A DNA stretch of 64,000 nucleotides, from assembly GCF_020536995.1 (NCBI RefSeq), contig NC_068367.1, positions 67,219,192-67,283,191 on the forward strand, in the 5' to 3' direction. Source of the DNA: Dreissena polymorpha (lineage: Eukaryota > Mollusca > Bivalvia > Myida > Dreissenidae). The position numbers and the translations under genes were made by a program. The notes below the pieces were generated by a model. It made no database searches. It saw only the letters and a program-made list of their open reading frames with translations, and was not told the origin of the DNA. Below are positions 35,084 through 45,093 of the stretch, piece after piece (position 1 is the stretch's first letter; each line of letters starts with the position of its first letter).

Positions 35084-35769
35084 TCCATCCCAAGTTAAAC
35101 TGGTCCCAGACTAAACCGGCCCACTGTAAAGAATAAGCACGCGAACATTAACTTTGGTGACGCGTCCTCGGAAGATTTGATTAAAGAAATTGTGATGCGT
35201 CTCACCCATTTGGTATCACCATATTGTAAACATTTATTTCTCACAAAATATAGACACATAATAAAACGATGCATTTTCCCTCTTGTCATGTAATCATTGA
35301 AACTCAATAAACGTACGCAACTCTTCTTCTTCTTCCATGTGATGTACTAATCTCACTCTGGAGCATACTCGTACATTTTCCATATCATTTTAATTGCGAT
35401 TTTTTAATACTAATTAAATACAGGCGCAACGTTTTCCAATGTTCGTAAATACAAGATAACATTGACGGCCTAACGTGACACAACAAAATATGTGACCGCA
35501 ATGTCCGGCTGTGTGCGTGGTAATGTCCAGTTACTCAAGTGAAATACATATACACACAATGAACCAGTCGATTGTAACGGTGCAAATTCTTGCGGGAACG
35601 TCTGCAAAATCACGTTTCCAAAGGTAACGACGTAATATGACGCCTGCAACGGACGTATATGGACGTCAGCCCACCATTAGCATGAAATTATACAACAATC
35701 ACTGGGCCGCATGCTTACCAAAGACATGGCTTATCAGCGAAACGAGCTATGGGCCATTACTTGGGTTCG

Positions 35770-36195
35770 ATTGGTCATTGTCGGCTCGGGTACTACTTTA
35801 ATGTACCCCGGGTACTCTTAAGTATACTTAAATGTGCCCAGGGTATGGAACATATACTGAAACGTACCCGGGAATTCTAACGCTTTATTGGTCGTTGTCG
35901 GCTAATTTTGTCGAATTAATTATGCTCATATTTATGTCAATATTTTGTTCAGTGAACTCTATATTATCGAAATCCTACTCAAAAAAACATGTTGAGGTTG
36001 TTTTGTTCACATAGAATTTTGTTTCGTATTCCGTAGCGCGTTTTACGACATCGGATTTTGGGCGGGAATAAACCTCGGGTACAGTCTAATTGGCCGGGTA
36101 CGTGTTAGTATATTTTCCCTACCCGGGGTACATTTAAGTATACCTAAGAGTACAAGGGGTACATGCTAGGTGTACCCGAGCCTAATATGACCAAT
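35770..36195. mobile_element. 426-bp MITE with ~75-bp imperfect TIRs
   Basis: Left ATTGGTCATTGTCGGCTCGG followed by GTACTACTTTAATGTACCCC; right, read inversely, ATTGGTCATATTAGGCTCGG followed by GTACACC... Inner arms share CTCTTAAGTATACTTAAATG. The arms consist of reiterated GGGTAC/GTACCC motifs. No target duplication was identified. Confidence 0.7.
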
Positions 36196-36199
36196 GGAG

Positions 36200-37260
36200 C
36201 TTTAGCTGTCGACAAAAAAAAAACGTAAAAAAAGCATAAACTCATATGATTTATTATTTATCTAGTACTACTACTTCTGTGTCCAATGCCGGGTTAGATT
36301 GGACGATGTACTATGCTCCAAAACAAAACCAATTTCTTCTTTCCATTATTATGTATTGTTATAATATATATATATTCAATTTGTCATAAGTTTATATCTT
36401 TATTTGACCATTATATAAAATACTATGCACTATTATCCAAATCATCTCACTTGCGTCATACGTGATAAAATTATTTCATAAAGTACAAAGCGCGCTTGTC
36501 ATGATTGTAAATCGTGATGCATGTATTCGACAGAGCACGTGTTTTCTCGCATATTTGTCCATCAACAACTTGTACATCTCTGATTTTCCAAACAATCAAA
36601 TATCTAATTAAATGTTTACTGGGGAGAAAACATTTGGTGGCACAAACGTATAGGTTTATGATATTTATATAAAGTTGAACTTGCAGTTCACATATGGGCT
36701 TGAGATGAATTTAACATGATTTATGCTTTATCGCTTTCAAGATTTATTGATAGATGTATTACGACCTGTTTAAACCAACGTACCAGTACATTTGTATTGG
36801 TATATATCAAATTGCAATACTGATAGTTTAACGATTTTCTTGCAATTTCTTTCAATTTCGAACATAGGTAATTCGCACTGCCATGTTGATATACACGATC
36901 AACGTAATTGTGCCCTATATTTCTCTTAGTAAAAATTGTCATAACATAAACATTACTTTCATCGTTTTCTCGTTGTGTACGGATTTCCGAGTGAGCACTT
37001 CAGCGTCAGTCCATCACCCGGATATGAGCTAAGAGTCCGGAAGTCCATCCTTAGCTGTGCGATGCTGATGTTACTCGTTCAGTGACCGAACCTCTCGACT
37101 GTAATCCGTTGATGCGTAATACATCTAATTAGTTCAATACTGCTGTATCAAGAGAAGTTCTACTAGTTTGGTTAGTACAGTACTCGTCTTTAATTGCTGC
37201 GTCGGGAAGGGTTGGATGAGCTCACTTCTGTATCACTTCAATATGACACATTTCTGATGC
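36200..37260. other. Upstream region of the metalloproteinase gene
   Basis: No gene or repeat recognised. A short AT microsatellite (ATATATATATA) lies near 36364-36375. Confidence 0.4.
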
Positions 37261-37275
37261 CGTACCTATTCAACG

Positions 37276-37283
37276 TATAAAAG
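37276..37283 (+). promoter_or_regulatory. TATA box of the metalloproteinase gene
   Basis: TATAAAAG lies 55 bp before the start codon. The expected transcription start (about 25-30 bp downstream) falls near 37305-37312, leaving a 5' leader of only about 20-25 nt. A TATA box fits an inducible gene better than a housekeeping one. Confidence 0.65.
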
Positions 37284-37330
37284 GTCTATGACCATAACAA
37301 CAGACCACATTTTTCAACTGCTGCTGTCAG

Positions 37331-39686
37331 ATGAAGGAAAACAGAACGGTAATGAAGACGTTATTGGGGCTCTTTCTGCTGGGGGTTCAGGCCTTCGCCC
37401 CCGGGACCTCATGTTCGCTCCCGAACTGCCCAAATAAAACTCAGGTACGTCAATATTAATACTTTTTTAAATTTTAAAAGAAGAAATTAATTCAGTCATG
37501 CTATACCGGTACTTTGAATTTTATTGAAGTTCATATACTTAGTTTTGTTGTTCTGTAATGTCTGTGTGATTGAACATGTATTTATTTAATTTTATGTTAC
37601 AAGTTCAAATGCGTTTTTGTAACTACCTGTGTAAGGTTTATGTGCGATGATGGCGATGACGCCGACGATGTCGATGATAAAATGTATTTTCGATAAATAC
37701 ATTCATATACTATTCGTACTAGAGACATAAACGACCCAATTTACCGGTATATATTATATATAAATATAATATTGTTGTATTTGACACATTAACAGCAGAT
37801 ATTAAAAAATAATGACTGAAAAAATAAATCATAAGTTACACTTTACATCAAGATCGAGTACTAATAGGCAGAAAACAATTCAATCCAAAAATAAGAGACT
37901 TGATTTTGGAAATGAGTGTCAGAAATTCCAGTTCTATACATTTTAGAGTTGATATGTGGGATAAACGCAAAAAAACCCAATGTGAAGAACAAACGGTTAT
38001 AATAAGGCGAATCTATTTAGTGTACAGAGATATGTAAATTAGACGACAAAACAATACATTATATTTCTTGAACGGATAAATCTTATTGGACGAAATAGAA
38101 ATACGCTTTTTGAAATAATGAAACAGTTTTTTGGGCAATAGATCCTTCTGCTACAGTATTGTGTTCTTTAAGTAATAACACGTGTATTTGTCTAACAGGC
38201 ATATCTTACTGAGTTTGGCTACCTGAATCCCGACAAGTCCTGCACCGAAGACGACCTGCGGGCCGCTCTGACGCAGTTCCAGTCCATGAACATCGGCTTC
38301 AACAATCTCACGGTGACGGGCGAGTGCGACACCATAACAGTGGCGGTGATGGGTATGCCGCGCTGTGGCTGCGAGGACATCGTCAAGGGGAACAAGCCCA
38401 AGGTAATGCAGCCCCCGGCAAACCTTATCGGACCACAGCCGTACACGCTTGGGATGACGAAGTGGGGCAAAAGGACACTGACTTGGCTCGTAGAGAAATA
38501 TCCAGTGAGGAATCGTCACTTAACTAATGCTCAGATTGATGACGCTATGAAACGGGGGCTGGACATCTGGGCACAGAAGACACAGCTTACGTTCCAAAGG
38601 GTCACCACGAAACCAGCTGATATTGTCATTAGTTTTGAGACGCGTCGTCATGAACCCATTCCGCCATACTACGATTTTGACGGCCCAGGTAATGTCCTTG
38701 CCCACGCGTTCTTCCCCGAATCCGGGGTCGTACATTTCGACGACGACGAATCGTATGTGCTCGGAAATGACGGGGGAACAGAACTGTACATAGTCGCCGC
38801 CCACGAGTTCGGCCACACACTCGGTATTTCCCACTCCAATGTACACGAAGCGCTTATGGCACCCTATTACCGCTATAGCACTAAACTGGAGCTCCACCAT
38901 GATGATGTCTCTGCAATCCAGTCCCTATACGGGTATCAACAGAATACACCAGCACCGATAACCAACGCCCCTACTCGACCCCCACCGCCAACACAAGCTC
39001 CTGTCTACCCGCCATACTGCGATATCTCGGTGGATGGCGCTTTCCAGATCGACGGCGTCACGTACATGTTCACGCAGGTGCTTGACAACGGACTCTTAAA
39101 AACGTTTGTATACACGGTTACAGCGCAGGGAATCAACGAACAGAAAACGGCAATATCGGAAATGTTCACCAAGAACAGCAACAGTAGATACCGCGGTCGA
39201 GCCTACCCGTACCGCATTGACGCAGCCGCCTACATACCAGACCGGAGGTACGCATTCCTGTTCGTAGGCACGCGCACCTACCGATATACGAAGGGTCAAG
39301 ACGGTCGCTTCTATCTAGATGAGGGTTATCCGAAATGGATGGACGTGTCGGAGTTTCCGGAGCGCCCACGAGCCGCCGTCGCTATGCCGTACACGCGCTC
39401 CAAAGCCCACTACATGCTCATATTCGGAAGCACCATGGTCTGGGATTGGAACTTCGGTAGCGATCGGGTCGGAGCCTGGGCCTATCCCATCGACGTGTTC
39501 GGCCGTAACATGCCCCAGCAAGTGGACGCGGCGTACCTTGATACAACAATCAGCAGCAGCAACCCATCGGTAATCTTCATCAAGGGAAAAGAGTACTTCA
39601 AGTTCTCCGTCGCTTACCGCCGAGTCATGGCGGGCGATGAAAACCGCTCGCTGAAGAAGGACATTTTCAAGAGAGGATGCATGTGA
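37331..39686 (+). CDS. Secreted matrix metalloproteinase with hemopexin domain, 533 aa
   Basis: Zinc endopeptidase of the extracellular matrix (M10A/matrixin). Exons 37331-37444 and 38199-39686, phase 0, GT/AG. Signal peptide in residues 1-22 (KTLLGLFLLGVQAFA); Met8 is a possible better start. The propeptide carries the cysteine switch MPRCGCED with Cys94; most relatives have PRCGVPD. The catalytic domain starts about YTLGMTKWGKRTL, with the zinc site HEFGHTLGISH (His240, Glu241, His244, His250) and the Met-turn Met258. A Pro/Thr-rich hinge (about 290-310) is followed by a hemopexin-like domain between Cys312 and Cys532, the pair expected to form its disulphide. No furin site, fibronectin inserts, GPI or membrane tail are visible. 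Exon 2 holds 93% of the protein, including catalytic and hemopexin domains that are usually split over many exons, and is markedly GC-richer at third positions than the surroundings. The subfamily is not assigned. Confidence 0.93.
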
Positions 39687-39689
39687 TTT

Positions 39690-40225
39690 TCTTGACTCCA
39701 GTGGTTATGAATACTAAACTTTACATTAAAATAGTAATGAACTTTCGTTTGAACACATGCATGCTTGACTATCGATAACGTACGCATTAATTGTTTTTCA
39801 ATGAAACTGTTATAGTTAGCATTTTGAAGCATACGCTATATGAAACATTAATTGAAAATACAAGCCATTGTTATATTATATATATATCGAAAACATGCGT
39901 TTGTCAAAAAGTCGATTTATATATTAATTATAATGAGCAATGAGGCCGAAGCTCGGTGTATTATTAACTATCATTGAATTAATGGGGAAAATTAAAGTTC
40001 CTTTTTTTTAATGATGAACAAATAACAAACATTTATTACGCTGATGGTAACAATAGACGTAATAATCGAGACGAAGTTCTTTTTTGTTTAATGACGAGCA
40101 AATAACAAACATTTATTTTAAGTTTCGTGATCACTATTAAAAATGACCAACACTAGGCCCTGGAGAAGAGCAATGCGATGTGCACCCCATGAAAACATCT
40201 AGTTGACGTTACTTATTAAAATTAT
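39690..40225. other. 3' flank of the metalloproteinase gene
   Basis: Short AT-rich sequence. The phrase 'aaataacaaacatttatt' occurs twice (about 40020 and 40101), hinting at a small local duplication. No clear polyadenylation signal could be chosen. Confidence 0.35.
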
Positions 40226-40229
40226 CATC

Positions 40230-40770
40230 ATCAATCGCTTTAACGGTTTTGCCGTTGAGGGGGAAATGAGCGACGACGATACCGAAATCATCCTCCAGTC
40301 AGGTCTGGTATGTGCTGCTGAGAGTAATTCATCCATGGGAAGGGATGTTCACTCTCTTACATTGTCCATCCAGCTTTTCTTCTGACGGCCTCAACATCGA
40401 CCTCCCTCTAGTATGCATTGGAGAAAGGTCTTGCACAGAGAGTCGTGCCTGATGACGTGTCCAAACGAAGCCAGTGCTCGTCGTTTGACGGTCGCCAGTA
40501 GGGGCTCTTGTGGACCAACAAGTGTTGCAGTCATGTTCCGCGTGAAGCGTCCGGGTCTCGCAGCCGTAGAGTAGGATGGAGACTACGAGGGACTTGCAGA
40601 GCCTGTTCTTGGTGGGAAAGTTGATGGAACTGCTCCGTCTGGCCATCGCTGCGGTCGCCATGGCAATTCCTATTCGGACCTCAGCGGTACTGGTACCATC
40701 ATTGGACAAGGTTGCCTCATAGTGCTTGAAGCTGGTCACTTCTTCTTGCTTCTCGCCGTTCATGGTGATA
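40230..40770 (-). mobile_element. Decayed LINE fragment (C-terminal reverse-transcriptase region)
   Basis: The minus-strand frame has MNGEKQEEVTSFKHYEATLS, RIGIAMATAAMARRSS, FPTKNRLCKSLVVSILLYGC and ETRTLHAE. This is the C-terminal thumb/linker text of non-LTR retrotransposon polyproteins (the '..YKSLVVSILLYGCETWTL' pattern). Downstream text diverges from the family, so the copy is 5'-truncated and rearranged. The clade is not determined. Confidence 0.72.
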
Positions 40771-40779
40771 ACTTTTTGA

Positions 40780-42165
40780 AATATTAATAATTATGAGCAT
40801 CTAAAGAATTAAACCGAGGTTAAATGGATATCAGTAGATAATCCTGCGCGTAAGGTCAATGTCGAATAAGTATGGTAATTGTACAAACCTTTCAAAAGTT
40901 CGGACGAAACATAAAAAAATCAGCCGTTGGCCGCCATTTTTAACACCAGTAAGTATTTTTCTCACCAACGATCCACCATGCAGTTATTTGCACTACATAC
41001 GCATATGTCATTTAATGTGTTCTTCTACCGCTAGGCAAATTTAAGACTCGACAAAACCATACATATAATATATATTACTATACACATCCATTTAGTCAAC
41101 GTGTCTGAAATCAATTACTGGATAATGGGATGATAAAATATTATACATATACGGTCTTCGTTTGCCTTCAATGCCTTCCAAAAACACCTTCAGTAACTGT
41201 ACAGTTTAAGTCGCCTATTCGTCGTCTCGTCTTTATTTGAAATAGAATCTCAAAAATTCCTGAACATGTTCAAACTTGTTAAGACCAACGAGACACACAA
41301 GTCATGCATGAAGTGGTATTCTACACAAATTGTGAGAACTTGTGAAATGAATAATGACCATGAACGATACACTTTAAACAGCTTAAAAATGTATTGTTTT
41401 TAACCAAAGTTGTTTGACTTTAAGCTCGGCGACAATGTTGCCTGTTTTGATATGTTCATCTATCCGAACGTCTTATGTTTTGCATTATTTTGAACGCCTT
41501 ATATTTACAGAAAAATGAGGCACGTATAATAACATAAAGATGGACATACAGACGAACAGTCTATATTGTTTTGGTAGCGTCGGTATAATGAAATAATGGC
41601 TTGCATGTGAACATGCTAAAATGCCAGCATATTTTATTAAATACCGGTACGCTTAACTCACGAGTAACAAGGGGACCAAAGAGGCCCTAGTTCGCTCACC
41701 TGAGTTATATTGTATAGAATATATTTACACTTCTGTTGCTATGTAAGTGAAAAAAGACCATTTGAATCTCCCTCCTGGGCCTGGCCAATTTCGACCTTAG
41801 GTGCAAATGACAACAATTAAATTTTGTTATTTAAAGGACCTTTACACTAACAATTACACATCTGAACCTTGTGGTTTATGGAAGAGTATGGTTTCAATTT
41901 TAAAACCACGTGAGCAGGGCAGGGAATATTTTGACTCCAAAAGCATGATTTGAACACACTTTGCAGACGGCACTTACAAATACCAAACATTACATATATT
42001 AGGTCCCAGTGTAGGAAAATCCGAGCTTTTCTCTGCACTTTCATGTGTTTATAGTCAGATTAATATACTAGACTCATATTCAATCGACTTTTACATTTGC
42101 CCCCTGATCACTGGGATATAAGTCGTCCGTTTATATTCGGCGCAGTTTGCAGCCATGGCACATTC
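40780..42165. other. Spacer with one repeat head
   Basis: At about 41663-41715 'aacaaggggaccaaagaggc' followed by 'cgctcacctgag' is a head fragment of the repeat-B type. Otherwise nothing was recognised. Confidence 0.4.
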
Positions 42166-42171
42166 GCTTTT

Positions 42172-42331
42172 CTTCCCTCACAGGTACCCATTTATATTCC
42201 TGGGTAGAGAGGTAGTAGCAAGTGTGGGATTTTTTTGTTTGCTAATGAAAAGTCCGTGGTCTGAGCGGGATTTGAACCAGGGACATTCCGGTTCATAGAC
42301 CAACATCCTACCACTAGACCACGGTCCCACA
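42172..42331 (-). mobile_element. tRNA-derived SINE
   Basis: On the minus strand, GTGGGACCGTGGTCTAGTGG (A-box) is followed by CCTGGTTCAAATCCCGC (B-box) and a body ending GGAATATAAATGGGTACCTG. The tRNA-like part cannot form a normal 3' acceptor and continues into SINE body. Confidence 0.7.
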
Positions 42332-43076
42332 ACGTATGCGCAACATAAGAGGCATAAATGTTGGCCTGGTAACAATAACGCATAAAATTCCGTTTCAGTG
42401 CTCTGTCAGTAAATCATCAGGGGAAGACAGAATGAACTATCGTTAAACTCTTATGATGATAACACAGTAGTGCTTTTAATTTATAAAATAACAGGCAATC
42501 TATGGAAAGCAATTTATGAAAACCAATGCTACGTTTTCGGCGTAGCTGTCCAACTCATCATTTAACCTTAAATGACCTTTATCAACAGCTTATAAAATGT
42601 TGGGGGAAATTTCCCACTAGTAAAGCTGAATGGTAAATCCGAATAATTCATTGGCTTATTTGAGAGAAATCCCCCAGAACATCGGCAACATCACCGCGTC
42701 CTTTCGGAGATGAACGAGTACAGCGTTTAGGCTGTAACAGGAAAATTATTTGCATGTTCATACGACACATACCGGTAAACACAAATTGTGTCCAGTAACA
42801 ATTACGCATTTAATGTAATTTCGCAGAATTTCGGGGTCTGTGCTCGGTCAGTAAATTATCAGGGAAAAAAGAATGGACTAGGCCTGTCGATAAACGCCTG
42901 ATGATGATAACACAGTATTGCTTTCAAGTTGTAAAGTACTTCGTAACAAGCGAAACGAACCGGTATCGTTCCTAGAAATTTTGAACTGGACGAGCAGGTA
43001 TTTTTTGACCCGCGGATTTTTCGGGATCCCGATTGAGCAATACTGTTTTGCAATGTGAGGAAAATAACAAAAGAAA

Positions 43077-43402
43077 GCTGTCCGGCTAGAGCAGTGGTTG
43101 GTACACTCGCTACTCACCTAAGCTACCCGGGTTCAACTCCCGTTTCCGGCAGAATGTGAGTTTGGTTAGCGGTCACCATACCGGGCAGGTGGGGTTTCCT
43201 CCGGATACTCCGACTCCCCCACCCACAACACAAGAGTACACCAAAATTGAAAAATCTTTCAGTAACAACGAAATAGCTGGATATTGCAGCTATAATTAAA
43301 CAATTCGTCATAACTTTCATGAGTCTAGTATGTTAATTAGGTAGGAGTGCAGGGGCACACTCCGGGTCCATGCATAATGTAGCCTCTGGCTCGGAAAAGA
43401 CC
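43077..43402 (+). mobile_element. tRNA-derived SINE with conserved GGGGTTTCCTCCGG domain
   Basis: The tRNA-like head starts GCTGTCCGGCTAGAGCAGTG with B-box GGGTTCAACTCCC. The middle domain GGTGGGGTTTCCTCCGGATA and CTCCGACTCCCCC resembles the Meta-type core domain reported from bivalve SINEs (from memory). The 3' domain 'ggtaggagtgcaggggcaca' is shared with 14950 and flows into the microsatellite that follows. Confidence 0.72.
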
Positions 43403-43463
43403 TCCTATACTTCTAAACACACGCACACGCACGCACGCACGCTCGCACGCACGCTCGCACGCA

Positions 43464-43495
<32 letters not shown>

Positions 43496-43499
43496 CACA
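43403..43499. repeat. ACGC/AC microsatellite at the SINE tail
   Basis: About 80-95 bp of (ACGC)n with GCTCGCACGC interruptions, ending in (AC)n. It directly continues the 3' end of the preceding SINE. Confidence 0.9.
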
Positions 43500-43539
43500 G
43501 AAATACTATATCAATCACGAGATGTTGTAATCAAAGACC

Positions 43540-43620
43540 TATCAATGTATATTGATAGGTCTTTGGTTCCATCAAAGACCTATAGAATATGTATTCTATA
43601 GGTCTTTGGTTCCATAAGAA
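43540..43620. repeat. Short double hairpin
   Basis: ATCAAAGACCTATCAATGTA / TATTGATAGGTCTTTG, then ATCAAAGACCTATAGAATAT / ATTCTATAGGTCTTTGGTTC: two adjacent palindromes that share CAAAGACCTAT and AGGTCTTTGGTTCCAT. Confidence 0.6.
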
Positions 43621-43795
43621 ATCCTATAGATAAACTTTATTAGAAGCGTATGCAATCAACTTTTAAAGTTAATTAAATAATTGACATATGACGGATAAAA
43701 ACAAACACATGATGAACGTTGAGCATTATTTTGTTTTTAACTACATGCACTTATATAAATTTGTATATTTTTTTAATGAAAATATTGTACGCATC

Positions 43796-44687
43796 CGGGG
43801 GGGTGTAACTTCCTATATACGGGTATATAGGGGTGTTCCGATTTTATGGGGTGTGTTTTTCGCCCAAAATTATAGATATGGGTATGGTTTTGAGCATCTA
43901 AGTATAGATATGGGTATTGAAATCAGAAATTTGCTTGTATATAAATGCATATAGATTTGACAGTATCAGTATCAAAATGGGTATGATAAATGTATGTTTT
44001 TGTTTTGTTTTACGTAGTACTTATTGTTTAAGTTTAAGACTTTATTGTTTCATTAATTGTCTTATAGCTATACACATAGGGTAGTTTTATAGTGTCTTGT
44101 TGATCTTTCTAATCTAGGGTTATTTTGCATGTTTTTTTTACGTAGTACTTATAGTATAATAGAGTAGTTTTATAGTATAATTGAGTAGTTTTGATTGATT
44201 TCTTTTGAAACAGTGTTGCAAAATGTATTTGTTTCTGCGATACGTCAAATGTTCTTATGTAAAGCGCCTTTGAACGTGCACTCTTGCATGAAAAGGGCGC
44301 TACATAAATCCGGTATAATAATATGTCATTATTGTATATAAATGGGTATCACAAAGTAAATTTCAGTAGCGGGAGAGAGATAATAGCAAATTCAATAAGT
44401 ATACTGTATTGATATGAAAGAGATTATAATTCTAGTATGAAATGTGTCCACTTTATCAAATTCTAGAATTTAAAAATGGGTCCAGTTTATCAAACTTAAT
44501 GTATTGAAATGGGTCCACTTTCTCAATGGTATCGTATAAAAATGGGTATGCTTTTTCAAAAATCATGTATGAAAATGGGTCTTCTTAATCAGAGTTCCGG
44601 TATATAAATGGTTCACATTTCGGAAGTCTCAGCGGGACACCCCTACCCTAAAATTTGGGAAGTTACCCCCCCCCCCCCCCCCCCGGG
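43796..44687. mobile_element. 892-bp TIR element with 9-bp target duplication
   Basis: GTACGCATC stands on both sides (43787-43795 and 44688-44696). The ends are inverted: GGGGGGTGTAACTTCC at the left, GGGAAGTTACCCCC at the right, the right one stretched by a C run. The interior has repeated 'aaaatgggt(c/a)' phrases every 30-60 bp. It encodes nothing recognisable. It lies about 400 bp upstream of the ACBP start codon. Confidence 0.75.
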
Positions 44688-45093
44688 GTACGCATCTAGG
44701 TCTGTCACGACTTAATGTGACATTATAGAAAGGTACGAGGTCCTAATCTAACATGCGCATATCACATCTGAGCCACCGTTATTTCCATATCGTTGTTTTG
44801 AGTTGCACTGGTTGTTATAGAATCACGCCACACAAAATTTTACCTTTATTTCATTTTTTTGACGTTATCTTATTTGACCTCGGAATTGAATTTTGTCAAG
44901 CGGATTATACCGAGTTAAAAATTGCCCAATCAAATTCAAGGACGATTGATAGTCGATGTATCACGAGTGTAGCCAAATTTGTAGAGTTGTGTCGATCACG
45001 GAGCGTAGATCTATATTGACTCATCTAGAGTCCGTGTGTGGATCGAGATCCAGAATAAGCTAATTGTGGCTGTGAAACCTATCACGACAAACC

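Noticed and set aside
38151-39832. Several 60-126-codon frames on the minus strand and in other plus frames
   Set aside because: They overlap the GC-rich metalloproteinase exon, whose own frame has full domain support.
42243-42331. tRNA gene on the minus strand
   Set aside because: Only the A- and B-box regions are tRNA-like; the 3' side is SINE body.
43083-43153. tRNA gene
   Set aside because: The A- and B-boxes are good, but the segment continues into a SINE body with conserved core domain and 3' tail, and the acceptor stem is poor.
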